Origin: Argopecten irradians
Lineage: Eukaryota; Mollusca; Bivalvia; Pectinida; Pectinidae
Direction of reading: 5' to 3'
Length of the DNA: 64,000 nucleotides
Assembly (NCBI RefSeq): GCF_041381155.1
Contig: NC_091134.1
Location: 11,782,008-11,846,007, forward strand
Shown here: positions 21,545 to 34,900 of the stretch, in pieces
Position numbering within the stretch: position 1 is the stretch's first letter
Layout of the letters: each line of letters opens with the position of its first letter
Position numbers and translations under genes: made by a program
Notes under the pieces: model-generated
Seen by the model: only the letters and a program-made list of their open reading frames with translations
The model's database searches: none
Told to the model about the DNA's origin: nothing

Positions 21545-24500
21545 ACTCATGCCCTAATTGTATTGTATTCTCCAATGCCTGCTGAAGCCTTGCAATGGAA
21601 GCCTAACAACAGACGGCCGTGCATCAGGTGGTGTGGCGGTGGCGGTACATAAAAACGTCCCCCACAGACACATCCAGCTAAACACCACATTACAGCGCTA
21701 TTGTTGCAATCTTCACCGAGGGTTCTCTATACATTACCTCAATACTCCCATTTAGTTGTTTCGATCAACTTAGTAACATCGAGAGTTATCGCAAACTACC
21801 AGTGCCATATATTATCATATGTGACTTTAACGGTCATAATATGCCTCTGGGGCTCCAGCTCTGACGTTAGAGGTAGACGTTATCGAAAGAGTTTATTAAT
21901 AAAAACAGCTTAATGTCTTTATAACACCAATGCCCCAATATATTTACACCCTGCCTCTGGCTCGCTTAACCCACATTGATCTATCGTTGTGCCCATCCAT
22001 TAGTTCTTAAGTGGATAAATGATTGTAGGGTCAACGACGATCTTTTGTGGGAGCGATCACTTAATTCCAATTTTACTAAAAAAAGCATAGGGTCGCCAAA
22101 AAAAATCTTGAGGAGCCTATTCCTCGTTGGAATCTACATAAGAACGGACTGGGTTCAATTCAAAAAACCGTGTGCGCAGAGGAGCTCAATTGAGGAATAA
22201 TTTTTCAACACTTGATGACCCCATTAAAAATTTTCACAGAAGCGCTCACTTCTATCGCTACAAAAACCATACCAAAATCCGTGCCAAAACCTACAAAGTT
22301 CCTTCTCTCAAACGATTCATTCATCAATAGATCTGGTAGAAATGCAGCTCTGAGGCGGTACTTGGCTTCGCAAACCGTCTCAAACTATAACAATTTCAGG
22401 CAAAAGCTTGAAGGTCTATCAAATCCGACAAGAAAAGTATAGGAAAGAGTACTTCTCAAAAAACTAATTCCAATACATCTTCGAAGAAAGTTTGGGAAAT
22501 GATTGGTAAAATCAGTGGGAAAAGAAAAACAACACCATCCTCCCACCTCATTAACAAAAATTAAATATTCTCTTCAAAATCTGATATAGCTGACGCCTTT
22601 GCCAAAAAATTTGCTTAAAATTCATCCGTCGAAAATCATTCAAAAAAAATTTAAAAAAAAAAAATTAAAAAAAAAAGGAAAGGAAAAGAGACGTCATAAT
22701 TTTAAATCCTCCAATACTGAAAGTTATAATCGGCCCTTAGAAATACCAGAATTGATCAAGTCCCTTGAGAAATCAAAGGACTCGGCAGCTGGACCTGACG
22801 AAATTCCATATACGTTTTTAAAACAATTACCAGACTCTTTACTAAAATGTCTTTTAACTATATTTAACCAAGTTTATTCTTCTGGCAAAATTCCCGAGTC
22901 TTGGAAGAAATCTACTATTATACCCCTCCCGAACCCCGAAAAGGATGCTACAGATGCAAATAACTATCGTCCTATTTCATTGACGAGCTGCATTTGTAAA
23001 AACTCTAGAACGTATGATAAATACTATATTAGTTTAATACTATGCACACTATAGAACGACAACTACAACAATGTTTAGTAGACAAATTACAAAATTTGGA
23101 CTGACGAAAATGGCTTTAGATTTTCAAGATCAAAAACTGTATGCATGCATTTCTGTCAAAAATGAAAACCACACAAGTATCCAGACCTCACACTCAATGG
23201 CATTTAAATTCCAGTAGTTGAACTAAAGCTTAAATTTTTTGGACTAATATTTGATTCGAAACTGTCCTTTGTTCCATATATAAAACAGTGTCCGAAGGAG
23301 CTGAACATTTTTACGTGTTCTTTCACATTCTGATTGGGGTACAGACCGTGAAATGCTTCTGCGTATCTACCGGGCACTTATTAGAGCAAAACTTGACTAC
23401 GACTCGATTGTCTATAGATCGGCTCGCAGCTCCTATCTACAGATGCTTGACCCTATCCAGAATCAGGGACTGCGTCTCGCACTTATCCTTACAGTATGCT
23501 GCTCAACACAAATCTAATCTTAAAAAACCCCGCATTTAATCTTGTTTTTAACCCACAGCATCAAGAAAAATATTTACACAAAACTAAAAGCTGATACCAA
23601 CATTTGGCATCAGAATTTCAAAATGTTTGCAGGAACTAAATATAAACTTCGAAACCATTGACGAGTACACCGTATCGGATGTACCACCATGGCTCATTCA
23701 GACACCTGATATCAATTTATCTCTACATAAGAGGGCAAAGTCTAGTGCATTACCCGAAGACCACAAATCCTCCTTTCGGGAGTGCATTAGGGCTTTCCCT
23801 GATCATGTTCAGATCTACAATGACGGCTCAAAAGATCGTGACAACGTTGCGGCAGCATGCTGTTCATCTAATCACTGTTCCTCTATCCGACTCCCGGATG
23901 TTGTCTCCATTTTATCTGCGGAAGCATGTGCTATCGGTCTTGCGCTTGCCCATATCGAAGATCACCGCATTGAAACGGCAACCATCTGCTCCGACTCTTT
24001 TCGGTCCTGCAGGCTTTGAAATTAAGAAACCCTAGAAACACGTTATCCAAACTCTTTTTGATTAGAACATTTTGATTGTATTCTAAAACTCAAATTACTC
24101 ATATCTGGATTCGCAGCCATGTGGGTATAAAGGGGAATGAAAAGGCCGATAAAGCAGCTAAGACTGTTCTTCGCCTAGCACAAACAGATTTGAAACTACC
24201 TTACAATGACATCAAATCTTCAATTCAGTCAGCCATTAAACACCATTCGCAAACAAAGGTGGTCTACCGAGACAAACAATTAACTGTTTAAAATACAACC
24301 TACACTAAATCCTAAACTTTCCAGTCGGAGAGACCGCAGAGAGGAAATTGTTCTCTCTCGCGGCTCCGAACTGGACACACACATATTTTACACATTCCTA
24401 TCTATTGAGAGGGGAGGATCCTCCTACATGCCATGCATGTGATTCTCTTCTCACAGTGGAGCATGTTTTTATTGCATTGTATTAATTTTAAACACATACG

Positions 24501-24870
24501 AGATAAGTATTATGATGTCTCCGACATGTACACTTTGTTCCATGCCGTGAGACATAACCGTATTTTCAACTATCTAAAAGAGATCGGCTTTTTTAACAAA
24601 ATTTGAACGTTTTCCCATCTTATCTTTTATTCATAATAACGCAACACTCAACGTTTCATCAACATTGTGCATGAGTTTTCTCGTGTGTTTTAGGCAAAAC
24701 TATTTTATTCTATGTAACTCTCTTTTTATTAAATCAACATTTACAATTTTGTTTTAGATTTTACTTGCCTTTTTCTTATTCTTATCTTTTAGATACAGCC
24801 CTTGTTTATATCCTATTACTAATGCCTGCCTTGCAGTAGTTGTCGATTGGCCGTAAAACTCAAACAAACA
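21545..24870 (+). mobile_element. I/Nimb-like LINE with EN, RT and RNase H remains
   Basis: Endonuclease pieces: GGVAVAVHKNVPHRHIQLNT at about 21630-21690, a degraded SLYLPP-like stretch, LWGSSSDVRGR near 21845 and YLHPASGSLN near 21940. N-terminal RT: LIKSLEKSKDSAAGPDEIPY (22755-22815) and IPESWKKSTIIPLP...NNYRPISLTSCICK (22890-23000). The sequence then jumps to the post-catalytic part (ENGFRFSRSKTVCMHF near 23110), so the YADD core is deleted. RNase H: VQIYNDGSKD near 23810, LSAEACAIGLAL near 23920 and IWIRSHVGIKGNEKADKAAK near 24100. The 3' end is TGTCGATTGGCCGTAAAACT, CAAACAAACAA at 24840-24870. An RNase H domain plus APE endonuclease points to the I group (I, Nimb, Ingi). Several frameshifts and stops; dead. 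Confidence 0.85.
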
Positions 24871-24879
24871 ATTTCTTAT

Positions 24880-25075
24880 AAAGTGCTGAAGAGATCCAAC
24901 AGAGCCCTAGTTGTGCATTTTGGGACTGACCAGTCGATAAGATGGCCGCCAGGCATATCGGATTTTGATAGTAAAGTCTGTAACCGTTATTTATCAGAAC
25001 GAATTTTAATCAAATTTAATATGTAGGTTCCCTTCGCGCCCTAGTTGTGCCCTTTTTTATAGTACTATATAAAGT
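24880..25075 (-). mobile_element. Fragment of a pearl-like element
   Basis: GCCCTAGTTGTGCATTTTGG, GACTGACCAGTCGATAAGAT, GGCCGCCAGGC and AATATGTAGGTTCCCTTCGC belong to the 7718 family core. It begins right after the LINE tail, so the LINE may have landed in this element. Confidence 0.65.
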
Positions 25076-25079
25076 TGTG

Positions 25080-26980
25080 TCCTAGTTTTATAACAAGTAT
25101 CAACAGTCATTACTCCCCCTCGAAACATCTGGTTCATTTTTACACGAAATTATTATTTCTATATTTGGCTTATTGGGTGGTGATGGAGCAAAGAATCTGT
25201 CATGACATATATAATGAAACCAATCAACTCAGAACACGTGCACATTAATATGAAATATATGGAGGAAACTGCGCATTTAAAGTTGTTTCTTGGCTAAACG
25301 TTGACCTTCGTTTAGGACCAGCATGATAACATGTTTGCGATTTGTATGTCAGCAATTGAATAAACAAACATTGTAACAATGAAAAGAATTTCTGAAGAAT
25401 AAGACTGAGGATCATAGAGTTTGGAAAGTATTACTCCAAGCCTTTGCCTAGATTCAAATTTACGATCAAGTGCGCATAAATTTCATTTCATAATGAGTAC
25501 ATCATACTAAGATGATTAGTGAGAGGACTGATAGTTGTAAACATTATTAGCATACCAGTCATCGTTCCTCGATGCATCATCGACACCATTATTGACATGT
25601 GTGTTTACCATACCGCGACCTAACGCGTTAGGAAATCAGGCTACTGGTAGGAAGCAATTTGGATGTACTGCAATCTACAACCGGGATACCATACAGGTAC
25701 GAAACAATACACACTCAATGACGATAAGTAGGGATCAAGGTTTCATAAGCCATACTTTTTAGGGATACTTAAGGGACAGATTTTGTACACTCTAAAGTCA
25801 CTTATCACTTTCATAGACTACATTAATGATACATGTTCCAGCTATTACTTGTCTTTTTTGCGATTTTCGAGATAACAAATTTTCATAATATATGTTTTTG
25901 GCTCTGTTTGCTCATAATGATAATTGCAAGACAATAACTGCTTTGCTAGAAGTCAGATTTGCGCCAATTGTGTGTAAGATGAATAGATTGCTTAATATTT
26001 AAATGCTTGTAGTTACCTTCACATCTATATTAGAAGAATAAGAAGATTAAGATTAAGAAGATATTATGTAGTTTTGTTACCTGCATAAAGTTTATTTAAA
26101 ACGTCTTTCTTAATTTCACAAAGCAACGGTCACCCGTTTGAATTCAATTTAGTTATTACAAGTGAAAGCACTTTTTTTTATTTTCTTTGTCTTTGAGCAC
26201 CATTTCTCACCCATTTAAGGAAAAGTGTCGATTTTCTTTCACCGGGTTAATATGGTCATTTACAATTATTGCGTCAGAATTTAGAACAATTTGAATGGTA
26301 TAAAGTTTTACGATTTTGAATTCCTTTTGTAAGAAAAAAATTTGAATGGCATAAAAATATTAAGGGTTTTACTATGATACTCAAAAAATGCATGTGGTCT
26401 TTGACATATAGTAAATATATTTCATGCTGATTGGGTCATTGTGTCGGTGTAAAGATGTACAGTTTTATAGGTATCTATAAGTAGTTGATAGTTCGGTCAG
26501 TACTTCTAGAACTTCCTCTTACACAGTAATTATATAGTATTTACCAGACATATTTTATCTTCTGACACCAATCCTAGTCCTATGTCCGTCAATGCCACCT
26601 AGCTACATGACGAAAGTGCCGGGTCGCATCTGCTCTGACATTTATCGGTCAGGTCATGGTGTCTATGGTATATCACTGTACACATGCATTATGTGAAAGT
26701 TTATAAAAATGACCCACATATAATGTGTACTAGATTATGACAGCCGAATGAGGTGTCAAAGGACAAAAGCCCAAATAGCGGAAATGGGAGACAAAATGGC
26801 TGTCCTGAAGCCTATTCGGCATTGTTGATATAATGAAATGACGTCGTTTGAATACCATTAGTCCCATATTCAGGTGTTCATGTGACGTCACTCAGTATCA
26901 TTAATTATATGACGTCACGATCAGTGGAGGTAGGGCTTATCGTCATCTTACTATGGTATTTGAAACCCAAGTCTTCGTTT
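25080..26980. other. Unassigned AT-rich DNA with a pair of CRE-like sites
   Basis: No coding signal. Two perfect TGACGTCA palindromes lie at 26883-26890 and 26910-26917, with a near match (TGACGTCG) at about 26840. Without a nearby promoter their role is unknown. Confidence 0.35.
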
Positions 26981-26982
26981 AG

Positions 26983-27030
26983 AGATGCTCCACCGCTGAC
27001 AAATGGTATTTTTCACTATTAATCAAAGTA
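26983..27030. mobile_element. Single end of the AGATGCTCCACC MITE
   Basis: AGATGCTCCACCGCTGACAA, ATGGTATTTTTCACTAT matches the terminus of the complete copy at 29281-29639; homology stops near 27030. The flank is TTAG in place of TTAA. Confidence 0.7.
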
Positions 27031-28005
27031 CTGTAAGTACTGAACTGAAAAAGCATTGATGTAACAAAATTTTAGTTCAAAGAAGGCAAATATGTCATTA
27101 GTAACATTTTAGGGTGTGTATTTTCTTGCAAGTCCCATGTCATTATCAAGTTGGGTTATTTATCTTCCAAGTATTCATTTAATTAATTTTGGATAAATTG
27201 TTGAGATTGCAGACAACCATTCCTCCTCATATCAAAAGATGAATTTAAAAATTATGAGAAGATTTTAAGAAAATGCTAGAAAATTTCCTTTAGATTTGAA
27301 CTTTGAACCTATCTTGAATTCAACAAATATTTACAGTCAGTGTCATGTGACAGACCTACAGCTAATAACAATCTGCAGTAAAATGACAACAAGGGAAACA
27401 TTAAGACTCCATTAAGAAGAAAGTATAATCTGACACATGGATATCCCTTGATGGCATTTTTACAAAGTTCATGGCTTATGCTGCAAATGTTGTTTACAGA
27501 CCTCATTTATAAGGAACTATGTGCAATGCATATAATATACAAGTATTTTTTTCCGATGAACTATGTGGTACAGATCTGTTACAGGAGGAAAGGGCAAAAG
27601 GCAATTAATTAGATAATTTTCAAGAGAAGAAATGAAATGACAAAAACTATGGTTCAAATGTTCATTTAAATAATTGGTTACTGTATCAAAATCAAAACTG
27701 AATTGTTTTGATTTATGTTTATTCAAAAATACTTTAATACAAACATGAAATAACATCACAATACATTATTTTTTCTAGTTCTCTTCTGTGATACACACAA
27801 TGTATTCAGGCATATTAGTAAGTAAAGAGCAGTTCTTGATACTTTGCTGCAATATTGAAGAAAAGTCATATCAAAGTTAGATTCAGTATGATACTGTCTC
27901 TATATAATGCATAAAATGGACACCGAGAATTCTTAACAGCATATTAAAACAACCATTCTCAAAATCAGTGTGTTATTTGTATACATTGACATGTACATTG
28001 GACCC
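27031..28005. other. No gene seen
   Basis: AT-rich. Minus-strand frames at 27309-27506 and 27517-27759 show only composition-driven hydrophobic sequence. Confidence 0.35.
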
Positions 28006-28008
28006 TCG

Positions 28009-28075
28009 ATAATCTGGACACCTTTGTTCCCAGCCTAAACCGTCCAGATTACAAATTTTCCGGAATGCCGAATTT
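28009..28075. mobile_element. Possible pogo/Tigger-like transposon end
   Basis: GGACCCTCGATAATCTGGAC, ACCTTTGTTCCCAGCC and GTCCAGATTACAAATTTTCC, GG resemble the (C)CCTCGATAATCCGGAC...TCCGGATTA pattern common at Tigger/pogo ends. No matching opposite end was found. Confidence 0.35.
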
Positions 28076-29276
28076 CATGTACCCTAGTCAATTTTGAAAT
28101 TGTCATGTACAAGTTACTCCCCTTGACCTTGTAAATCAATGATCGGTTTTTATGTTTATGTACTAAAATAAATACTTTTTTTGTTATGTTTTAAAGGTTT
28201 TTTTCCCATTTAATTATGTTATGAATATGAAATTAACGTACATGTAATCACACATTATTGGCAACTTGTTGTTAATGTCACATTACTTACAACTGTTTAT
28301 ACATGTATTGGTAACAAGATCAGAAACAGTTGTAAAAACATTTGATAGAGGCATCAACTAATGGGAACAACCAATGGGCTATGTCACCAGAAGCGTTAAA
28401 ATTTGTGTCATTTTGGTGAACACGCTGCACAAAGTCAACAAGTAAAACTGTTTAATATGTTTCTGTTGTAGCAAATAAATGAATGTCATTCCATATACAA
28501 TGTACTTATATGGCCGTGTCACAGATGTGAATCATTGAAATATACATTGTAGTAATGATAATTCAGGCGTGATGATGGGTAAATAAATTATCAGTTTATA
28601 TTATAAATGTAGGATATTTCTATATATATCTAAATGCAAAGTTACTCGACACTCGCTAATTGTCATCACTTGATGTTTTGCAACATTACAGTCAATGGGA
28701 CAGAATTGTAGTTGTGATAATGACCGTCTGTCAGAACATATATAGTGTGTTTCATTCAAGCCAAGAAAACTCTTTTTGTTTGTATGAATTTTACAACAAA
28801 ACAGAAAGACTAACATGTGAGTCAGTCTGTGAAGTTAAAAGTTTAAACACCTTCTATCTCTCCACAGATTGATAACAATCGGCAGTATGTCAAATGGTGA
28901 CAACTCTTTGCAAAAGTTGCAAATATACTGGATTTACTTTTTTGTATTTTTGTGTTTTAATTGGCATTACGAAACAATGCGAATGAGAAGCGCCAATCCA
29001 TATGCTTGTTGTCCAGAGCTACATGTATGTTGTCGCAGCTAGTTTAATATATGCCTGGTAGTCATCCTTAGAATCATTTTACTGCTTCCAAAGTAATCCT
29101 GATAATCTCCAGTCTTCAACAATTATGAATCTGCTTCAGATGACTAGCCAATGAGTCCTGTAATTATAAAATTTAACATATATATCAATATTCTTAATTT
29201 GTAATAAAAAAGTTACAGAAATCATCTTACAATGACAAAAGGAAGAAATTGGACTCGTGTACACAAGTACTTTGAG
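28076..29276. other. No gene seen
   Basis: AT-rich; overlapping short frames on both strands near 28601-28872 have no recognisable content. Confidence 0.35.
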
Positions 29277-29280
29277 TTAA

Positions 29281-29639
29281 AGATGCTCCACCGCCGACAG
29301 AGTATAAATGATATTCATCATTTGAACAATAATTAGTGTTTTAATCGTGTATGCATAAGTCTAATTAACACAAAAAAATAATATAAAATAATTAATTTTG
29401 CCTTTGGGTCAAGGGCAATCAGTACTTCATTCCATATAGGATATAGTGCTACAGAATTTTTTCGGGATGCAATTTATTATTTTATTTATATTTTTAACTT
29501 TAAGTGAAATCGGAGCTCAAACGTTTCAACGGCGTTAATGGTGTAAAGTAAGTAACTTTTGTAACTGAAGAAAACTACTAAATTGTCTGCTGCCGTTTTT
29601 GATAGTGAAAAAATACCATTTGTCAGCGGTGAAGCATCT
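29281..29639. mobile_element. TTAA-flanked MITE, complete copy
   Basis: Reference copy of the family: TTAA at 29277-29280 and 29640-29643, ends AGATGCTCCACCGCCGACA and TGTCAGCGGTGAAGCATCT. The interior carries TTTTTTCGGGATGCAATTTA and a paired ACTAAATTGTCTGCTGCCGT, shared with the copies at 6863 and 31350. Confidence 0.9.
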
Positions 29640-29643
29640 TTAA

Positions 29644-31345
29644 TATATTAGCATCATAATTAATTTGTCTCCTATACCTGATACACATTGATAAAATACA
29701 ATGTTTTTTTCTGCTAGCAAAACTTACTTTAAACAAAATACTGTAATATTGAGCAAGTGTAAATTTACCATGTATGATATATTACAGTGCACAGGTTATT
29801 GTTTATTTTGGTAAGTGTTATTATAAATTCTCTGAATCCATGAAGTTATATATGTAGTGACTGTTTAATCGATGTTTTAAGTTCATACCGCCAATTTCGA
29901 AATCCCAGATATTAATTGTCTTAAATAAATCTAGCATTACTATTCTTCTATTTATCTAAATAAATTCTGTATTCACATGTGTATTACACACATATGTACG
30001 TATTGTGTATGGATCTATATCATGCATTGTTTTGCCTACAAATAAAACACATGCTTTGTGATGTTTATAGACATATTGACAATCTGGTAAATTGACTCTA
30101 TGCATTAATATTAAATTTGATGTCATCGCATTAGAAAATAATACCAAAAATGAATCTGGTCAACTGCTAATTATATACTGTAACAACAAACTACTTCAAA
30201 TTTAAAGTGATATTCAATTTTGTTGCGTAGTAATAAAGTAAAACGTCGATTATATGGATGTTAGCAGGAATTCACACATACTCATGATGTTGTAAGTTCA
30301 CTTCATGTGCCGATGTCTGTCAAATAGTTCATATAATAATATACCGACCCATTATAAGGCATGATAGGCAAAGAAGCAAAACGAAATGAAACTTACGATT
30401 TTCACTGCTTCTGTCTCCAAATACGAAAAGAATTCCGTAGTTTACTAGCAAAGTGGCTTGCAACATGCATTGCAACATGCAGTGTTCAAATATTCTTCGG
30501 TGTTTTTCAGATATGAGAATGCACTTATTACGCTCGATAATTAAATGGAAAATATTTCTTGACTTGCAAGTTTACATCACAGGTCCGCTTTGCGTGATGA
30601 CGTCTTTGCTTACATTCGGCCGTTTACACTATTGCTGAGTGTCACGATATTTCATTGTATCTGTATCCGTGTATTAAATATTCCCTCGTTAATGAAAGGA
30701 TGCGTTAGTTGACAATCCGTGCGAAATGATAAGGAACCAGCGTAACTCAGAATTTATCGTGTTTGTTAGCTTCTGCATAGATCACCCAGACGCTTGACGC
30801 GTACGTAGTTAACAAGCGTCTGTTTGAGTGAGACTTGGTTAAATTCAGTGGGCCATCGTAATGACATGATCACAATACGAACGTACCTGTTCTCCAAAAT
30901 GACTATCAATATAATACATGTAAAAACAAACAACTTTTGTATCTTTCTTACGTCGGGATGAATTAAAAAATTGTCATTATATAATAGATTATGAATGTAC
31001 ACATCAAACTACAATTAGATACTTACATACCAAAATCCTGACAATTCCTTTATTTAGTGTTACCCAAACCGGATGTTTACATAATTATATGCAAATGCTG
31101 CCGATCGCTACCACTGATGCAAATTATCCTTACTATTTTTCAATTATAGACGTTCATGCTATAGTTTTTGTAGACATGTTTGAAACTATTCTATTTAATG
31201 AAATACCATAGAAGTTGTTTAACTGCACTATGGCAGCATATTTGTTATAGAAAGAGGAAAATAGAAAAAAATCGCATGCAAATGAGAGGTCAATCGCATT
31301 TAAATTAGTGGGTCATCCGGGCCGTAGCAATACTGGAAAAGCAAG
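29644..31345. other. Mostly unassigned; holds one candidate first exon
   Basis: AT-rich except for a slightly richer patch at 30400-30850. See the candidate minus-strand exon at 30397-30466. Confidence 0.3.
30397..30466 (-). CDS. Candidate signal-peptide first exon
   Basis: On the minus strand ATG at 30466 begins MLQATLLVNYGILFVFGDRS, SEN and ends at a C|GTAAGT donor (exon end 30397, phase 1). A second in-frame ATG lies four codons upstream. A hydrophobic stretch of about 14 residues followed by a polar one looks like a cleavable signal peptide. I found no downstream exon with the right phase, and the candidate last exon at 20.6 kb cannot be joined to it directly. It could be chance. Confidence 0.2.
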
Positions 31346-31349
31346 CTTT

Positions 31350-31654
31350 TTCAGTAAAAACAGGAGCAGACGATTTAGTATTTTTCTTACTTTACACCAT
31401 TACCATCATCGAAAAGTTTGAGCTTCTAATTTTACTTCAAGTTTAAAATATGAAAAATAATAAATTGCATCCCGAAAAAAAATCGTACCACTATATCCTA
31501 TATGAAATGAACTACTGAATGCGCATGTACCAAAGGCAAAATAAATTATTTTATATTATGTTTTGTGTTAATTAGACTATCATATACACGATTAAACACC
31601 AATTATTGTTCAAATGATGAATATCATTTTTGGTCTGTCGGCGGTGGAGCATCT
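31350..31654. mobile_element. MITE of the AGATGCTCCACC family, one end lost
   Basis: From about 31350 the sequence follows the 6863 copy (AGCAGACGATTTAGTATTTT, TAAATTGCATCCCGAAAAAA). It ends TGTCGGCGGTGGAGCATCT at 31654 with TTAA at 31655-31658. The left terminus is missing. Confidence 0.8.
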
Positions 31655-31904
31655 TTAATAATTTCGATAACTTTCAAAATCGCATATACCATTTACATTA
31701 AATAATTAATATATAAAACAATAAATCCAATAGCACAATATATTACTGTATCCCACACCCTATGTCATACATTTAAAACAGAAATTATAAAATTTAATTT
31801 ACAGATTTAGTTAGTATTGCAATATGAAGGCTTGTCCTTTGTTTTACAATTCTCACTTGGTTTCTTTGCGCTAACTTCAATTAACAGTCTCAGTTTTGGT
31901 TTGT

Positions 31905-34900
31905 GATGATTTATACTCTCACTGTGACAACACCTGGTATATCTGCCAGGTTAATGCATTTTCATCAATTTCTATGCAAATGTGCCATGCGACAGTGAGA
32001 TAATGTGCCATGCGACATTGTGTTTGTCACATGGCTCATTGTTCCAATGTCGCATTGTCACCCATGCGACAGTGCGACAAAGCCTAAATCAGTCACCATA
32101 GAAATTAGAAATATCTTACTTTCGACTTATCAAATAGAAGGGGAAGCCGGTCATGTTGATTGACGTGTTAAAATAAGCACTTCATATCTATATTGCCATT
32201 ACAATAATTATATATTTTCTTCCCACGCAAATGGTAACCACGAAACGTGGCCCTTGTTGGAGACTATATCTTTCAGTTTTCCGAGACCCGAGTGACGACA
32301 GGAAGGGCAACATGGTAAGCATCCTTGGATGACAACGGATGGTTCTCCTTCATGAATGGTAAAAAAGAGTCGTGAAAAACTACCAACTGCATATAGGTAA
32401 GTATACTTCAACTTACGTAATTGTAAAGAAATTATTCTAATTAATGAATGTTTATCATTTTGTGCAATTATACGTCATTCGACAACTCGACATGCGCCAT
32501 GCGACAGTGTGTTTGTTGCATAGCGCATTGTCGTACTTGTCAAATGACATATTGTCGCACTATCGCATGGCATATTGGCGCACTGTTGCATGACCCATTG
32601 TCGTATTCATTGACGTTTCGAAATAAGCACGTGATATATACTGCTATCACGCTAATTATATACTTCTTTCTCTCGCAAATGGTAACAACGAGACATGGCC
32701 GTTGTTGGAGACTATGTTTTCAGTTTTTCGAGCCCGGAGTGGCGACAAGAAGGGCAACATGGTAAACATCCTTGAATGACGACGGATGGTTCGCCATCAT
32801 GAATGGTAAAAAAGAGTCGTGAAAAACTACCAACTGTATATAGGTAAGTATACTTTAACTTACGTTTTTGTAAAGAAACTATTCTATATAATGAATTTTG
32901 TCAATTTGATCGACTATACGGCATGCGACAACTCGACAATGCGCCATGTGACAATGTGTTTGTCGCATAGCGCATTGTCGTACTGTCGCATGGCATAATG
33001 TTTGCACTGTCGCATGGCGCATTGTAGTATTGATTGATGTCTAGAAATAAGCACACATCATATATACTGCTATCACACTAATTATATACTGCTTTCTCAC
33101 TCTAAAATGGTAACCACGAGAGGTGGCCGTACCATATGTTTTAGTTTTCCGAGATCCGAGTGACGACAGGAAAGGCAACATGGTAAGCATCCTTTGATGA
33201 CGACGGATGGTTCACCTCCATGAATGGTAAACTGAAATCGTCACGAACTACAAACTGCATTTAAGTAAGTATAAAAACGTGATAAACATATATCCAGAAT
33301 ATCTGCCCATATTAAGACACTGTTATAAAGATTGAATTTGTCTCACTATCGCATGACATATTGGCGCACTGTCGCATGATTCATTGCCGTATTCATTGAC
33401 GTTTCGAAATAAGCAAGTCATATATACTGTTATTACAATAATTATATACTTCCTTCTCTGCAAATGGTAACCACGTGGGGTGGCCATTTTTGAAGACTAT
33501 ATGTTTATCCAGTTTTCCGAGATCCCAGTGACGACAGGAATGGCAACAAGGAAAGCCATCCTTAGATGATCGACTCGGCTGTACACCACCATGACACGTC
33601 ACCAACTACAGAACTAGTCTACAGGCATTAAATTAAGTATAAAAACGTGAAGGGTCTAAATATCGACCTTTACTAGCTCAGTTTAAAATTGTAAAGTACA
33701 CTTGTTCTAAACTAAAGAATTTTCAGTGCAATTTTTGTGCGACTACATACGTCATGCGACAAGTCGACAAATGCGCCATGCGAACAGAAATGTTTTGATG
33801 CATAGCGCAATTGACGAGTTGACGGGCTTAGACATATTTAGGATTGTCTGCACTATCTCATACCAATAATGTACGCACTGACGCATGACGCATTTTCGTA
33901 TTCAATGACGTTCGAAATAAGCACTGTGCATAAACACTACTATCAACACTAAATAAATACATTCTATTTTGCTCGCAAATTTTTAACCAATTACGGTGGC
34001 CTGTATTCAGAAGACTATATGTATACAGTTTATCAGAGCACCCTATGTGACAACAAGAGGATGGCACCAAGGTAAGCAGACCTTAGATTTCGACTGCGGT
34101 TATACCTACATGAATGGTAAACTGGAGTTCCGATGAAAAAACTAACCAACTGCATTTAGTAAGTGTATACTTAGAATTTAAAGATTTTTGATAAGAAACA
34201 ACTCTAAATAAATTAAATTTATATCAATTTATAACGACTTTACTGCCATGCTATAACTTCTGACAATGACGCCATAGTGACTATGATTATTAGTCGCATA
34301 GTGCTTTGTCCGTACTGTTGCATGGGCATAATGTCGCACCAGTCCTGTGTCATGGCGCCAGTTGATGAGTATTGAATGATGTCCCCACGAACAAAATCAC
34401 ATCATATATACTCGCAATAAAACACAAATTATATACATCTTTCTCTTGCAAATGGTAAACCACGTGAGGTTGCCGTTTAATTGGAAACCATATGTTTTTC
34501 AGTTTTCCGAGACCCGAGTGACGACAGGAATGCCAACATGGTAAGCATTCTTGGAGGCGACGGATGGTTCACCTCCATGAATCGTCACAAACTACAAACT
34601 GCATTTAGGTAAGTATAAAAACGTGAACAACGTATATCCAGAATACCTGCTCAGTTTAATTGTAAAGTCAGTGTTCTTAATAATGAATTTGTATCAATTT
34701 GTGCGACTATACGTCATGCGACAACTCGACAATGCGCCATGCGACAGTGTGTTTGTTGCATATCGCATTGACGTATTGTCGCATGACCCATTGTCGTATT
34801 CATTGACGTTTCGAAATAAGCATATCAATATATACTGCTATCACACTAATTATATACTTCTTTCTCTTGCAAATGGTAACCACGAGAGGTGGCCGTTTTT

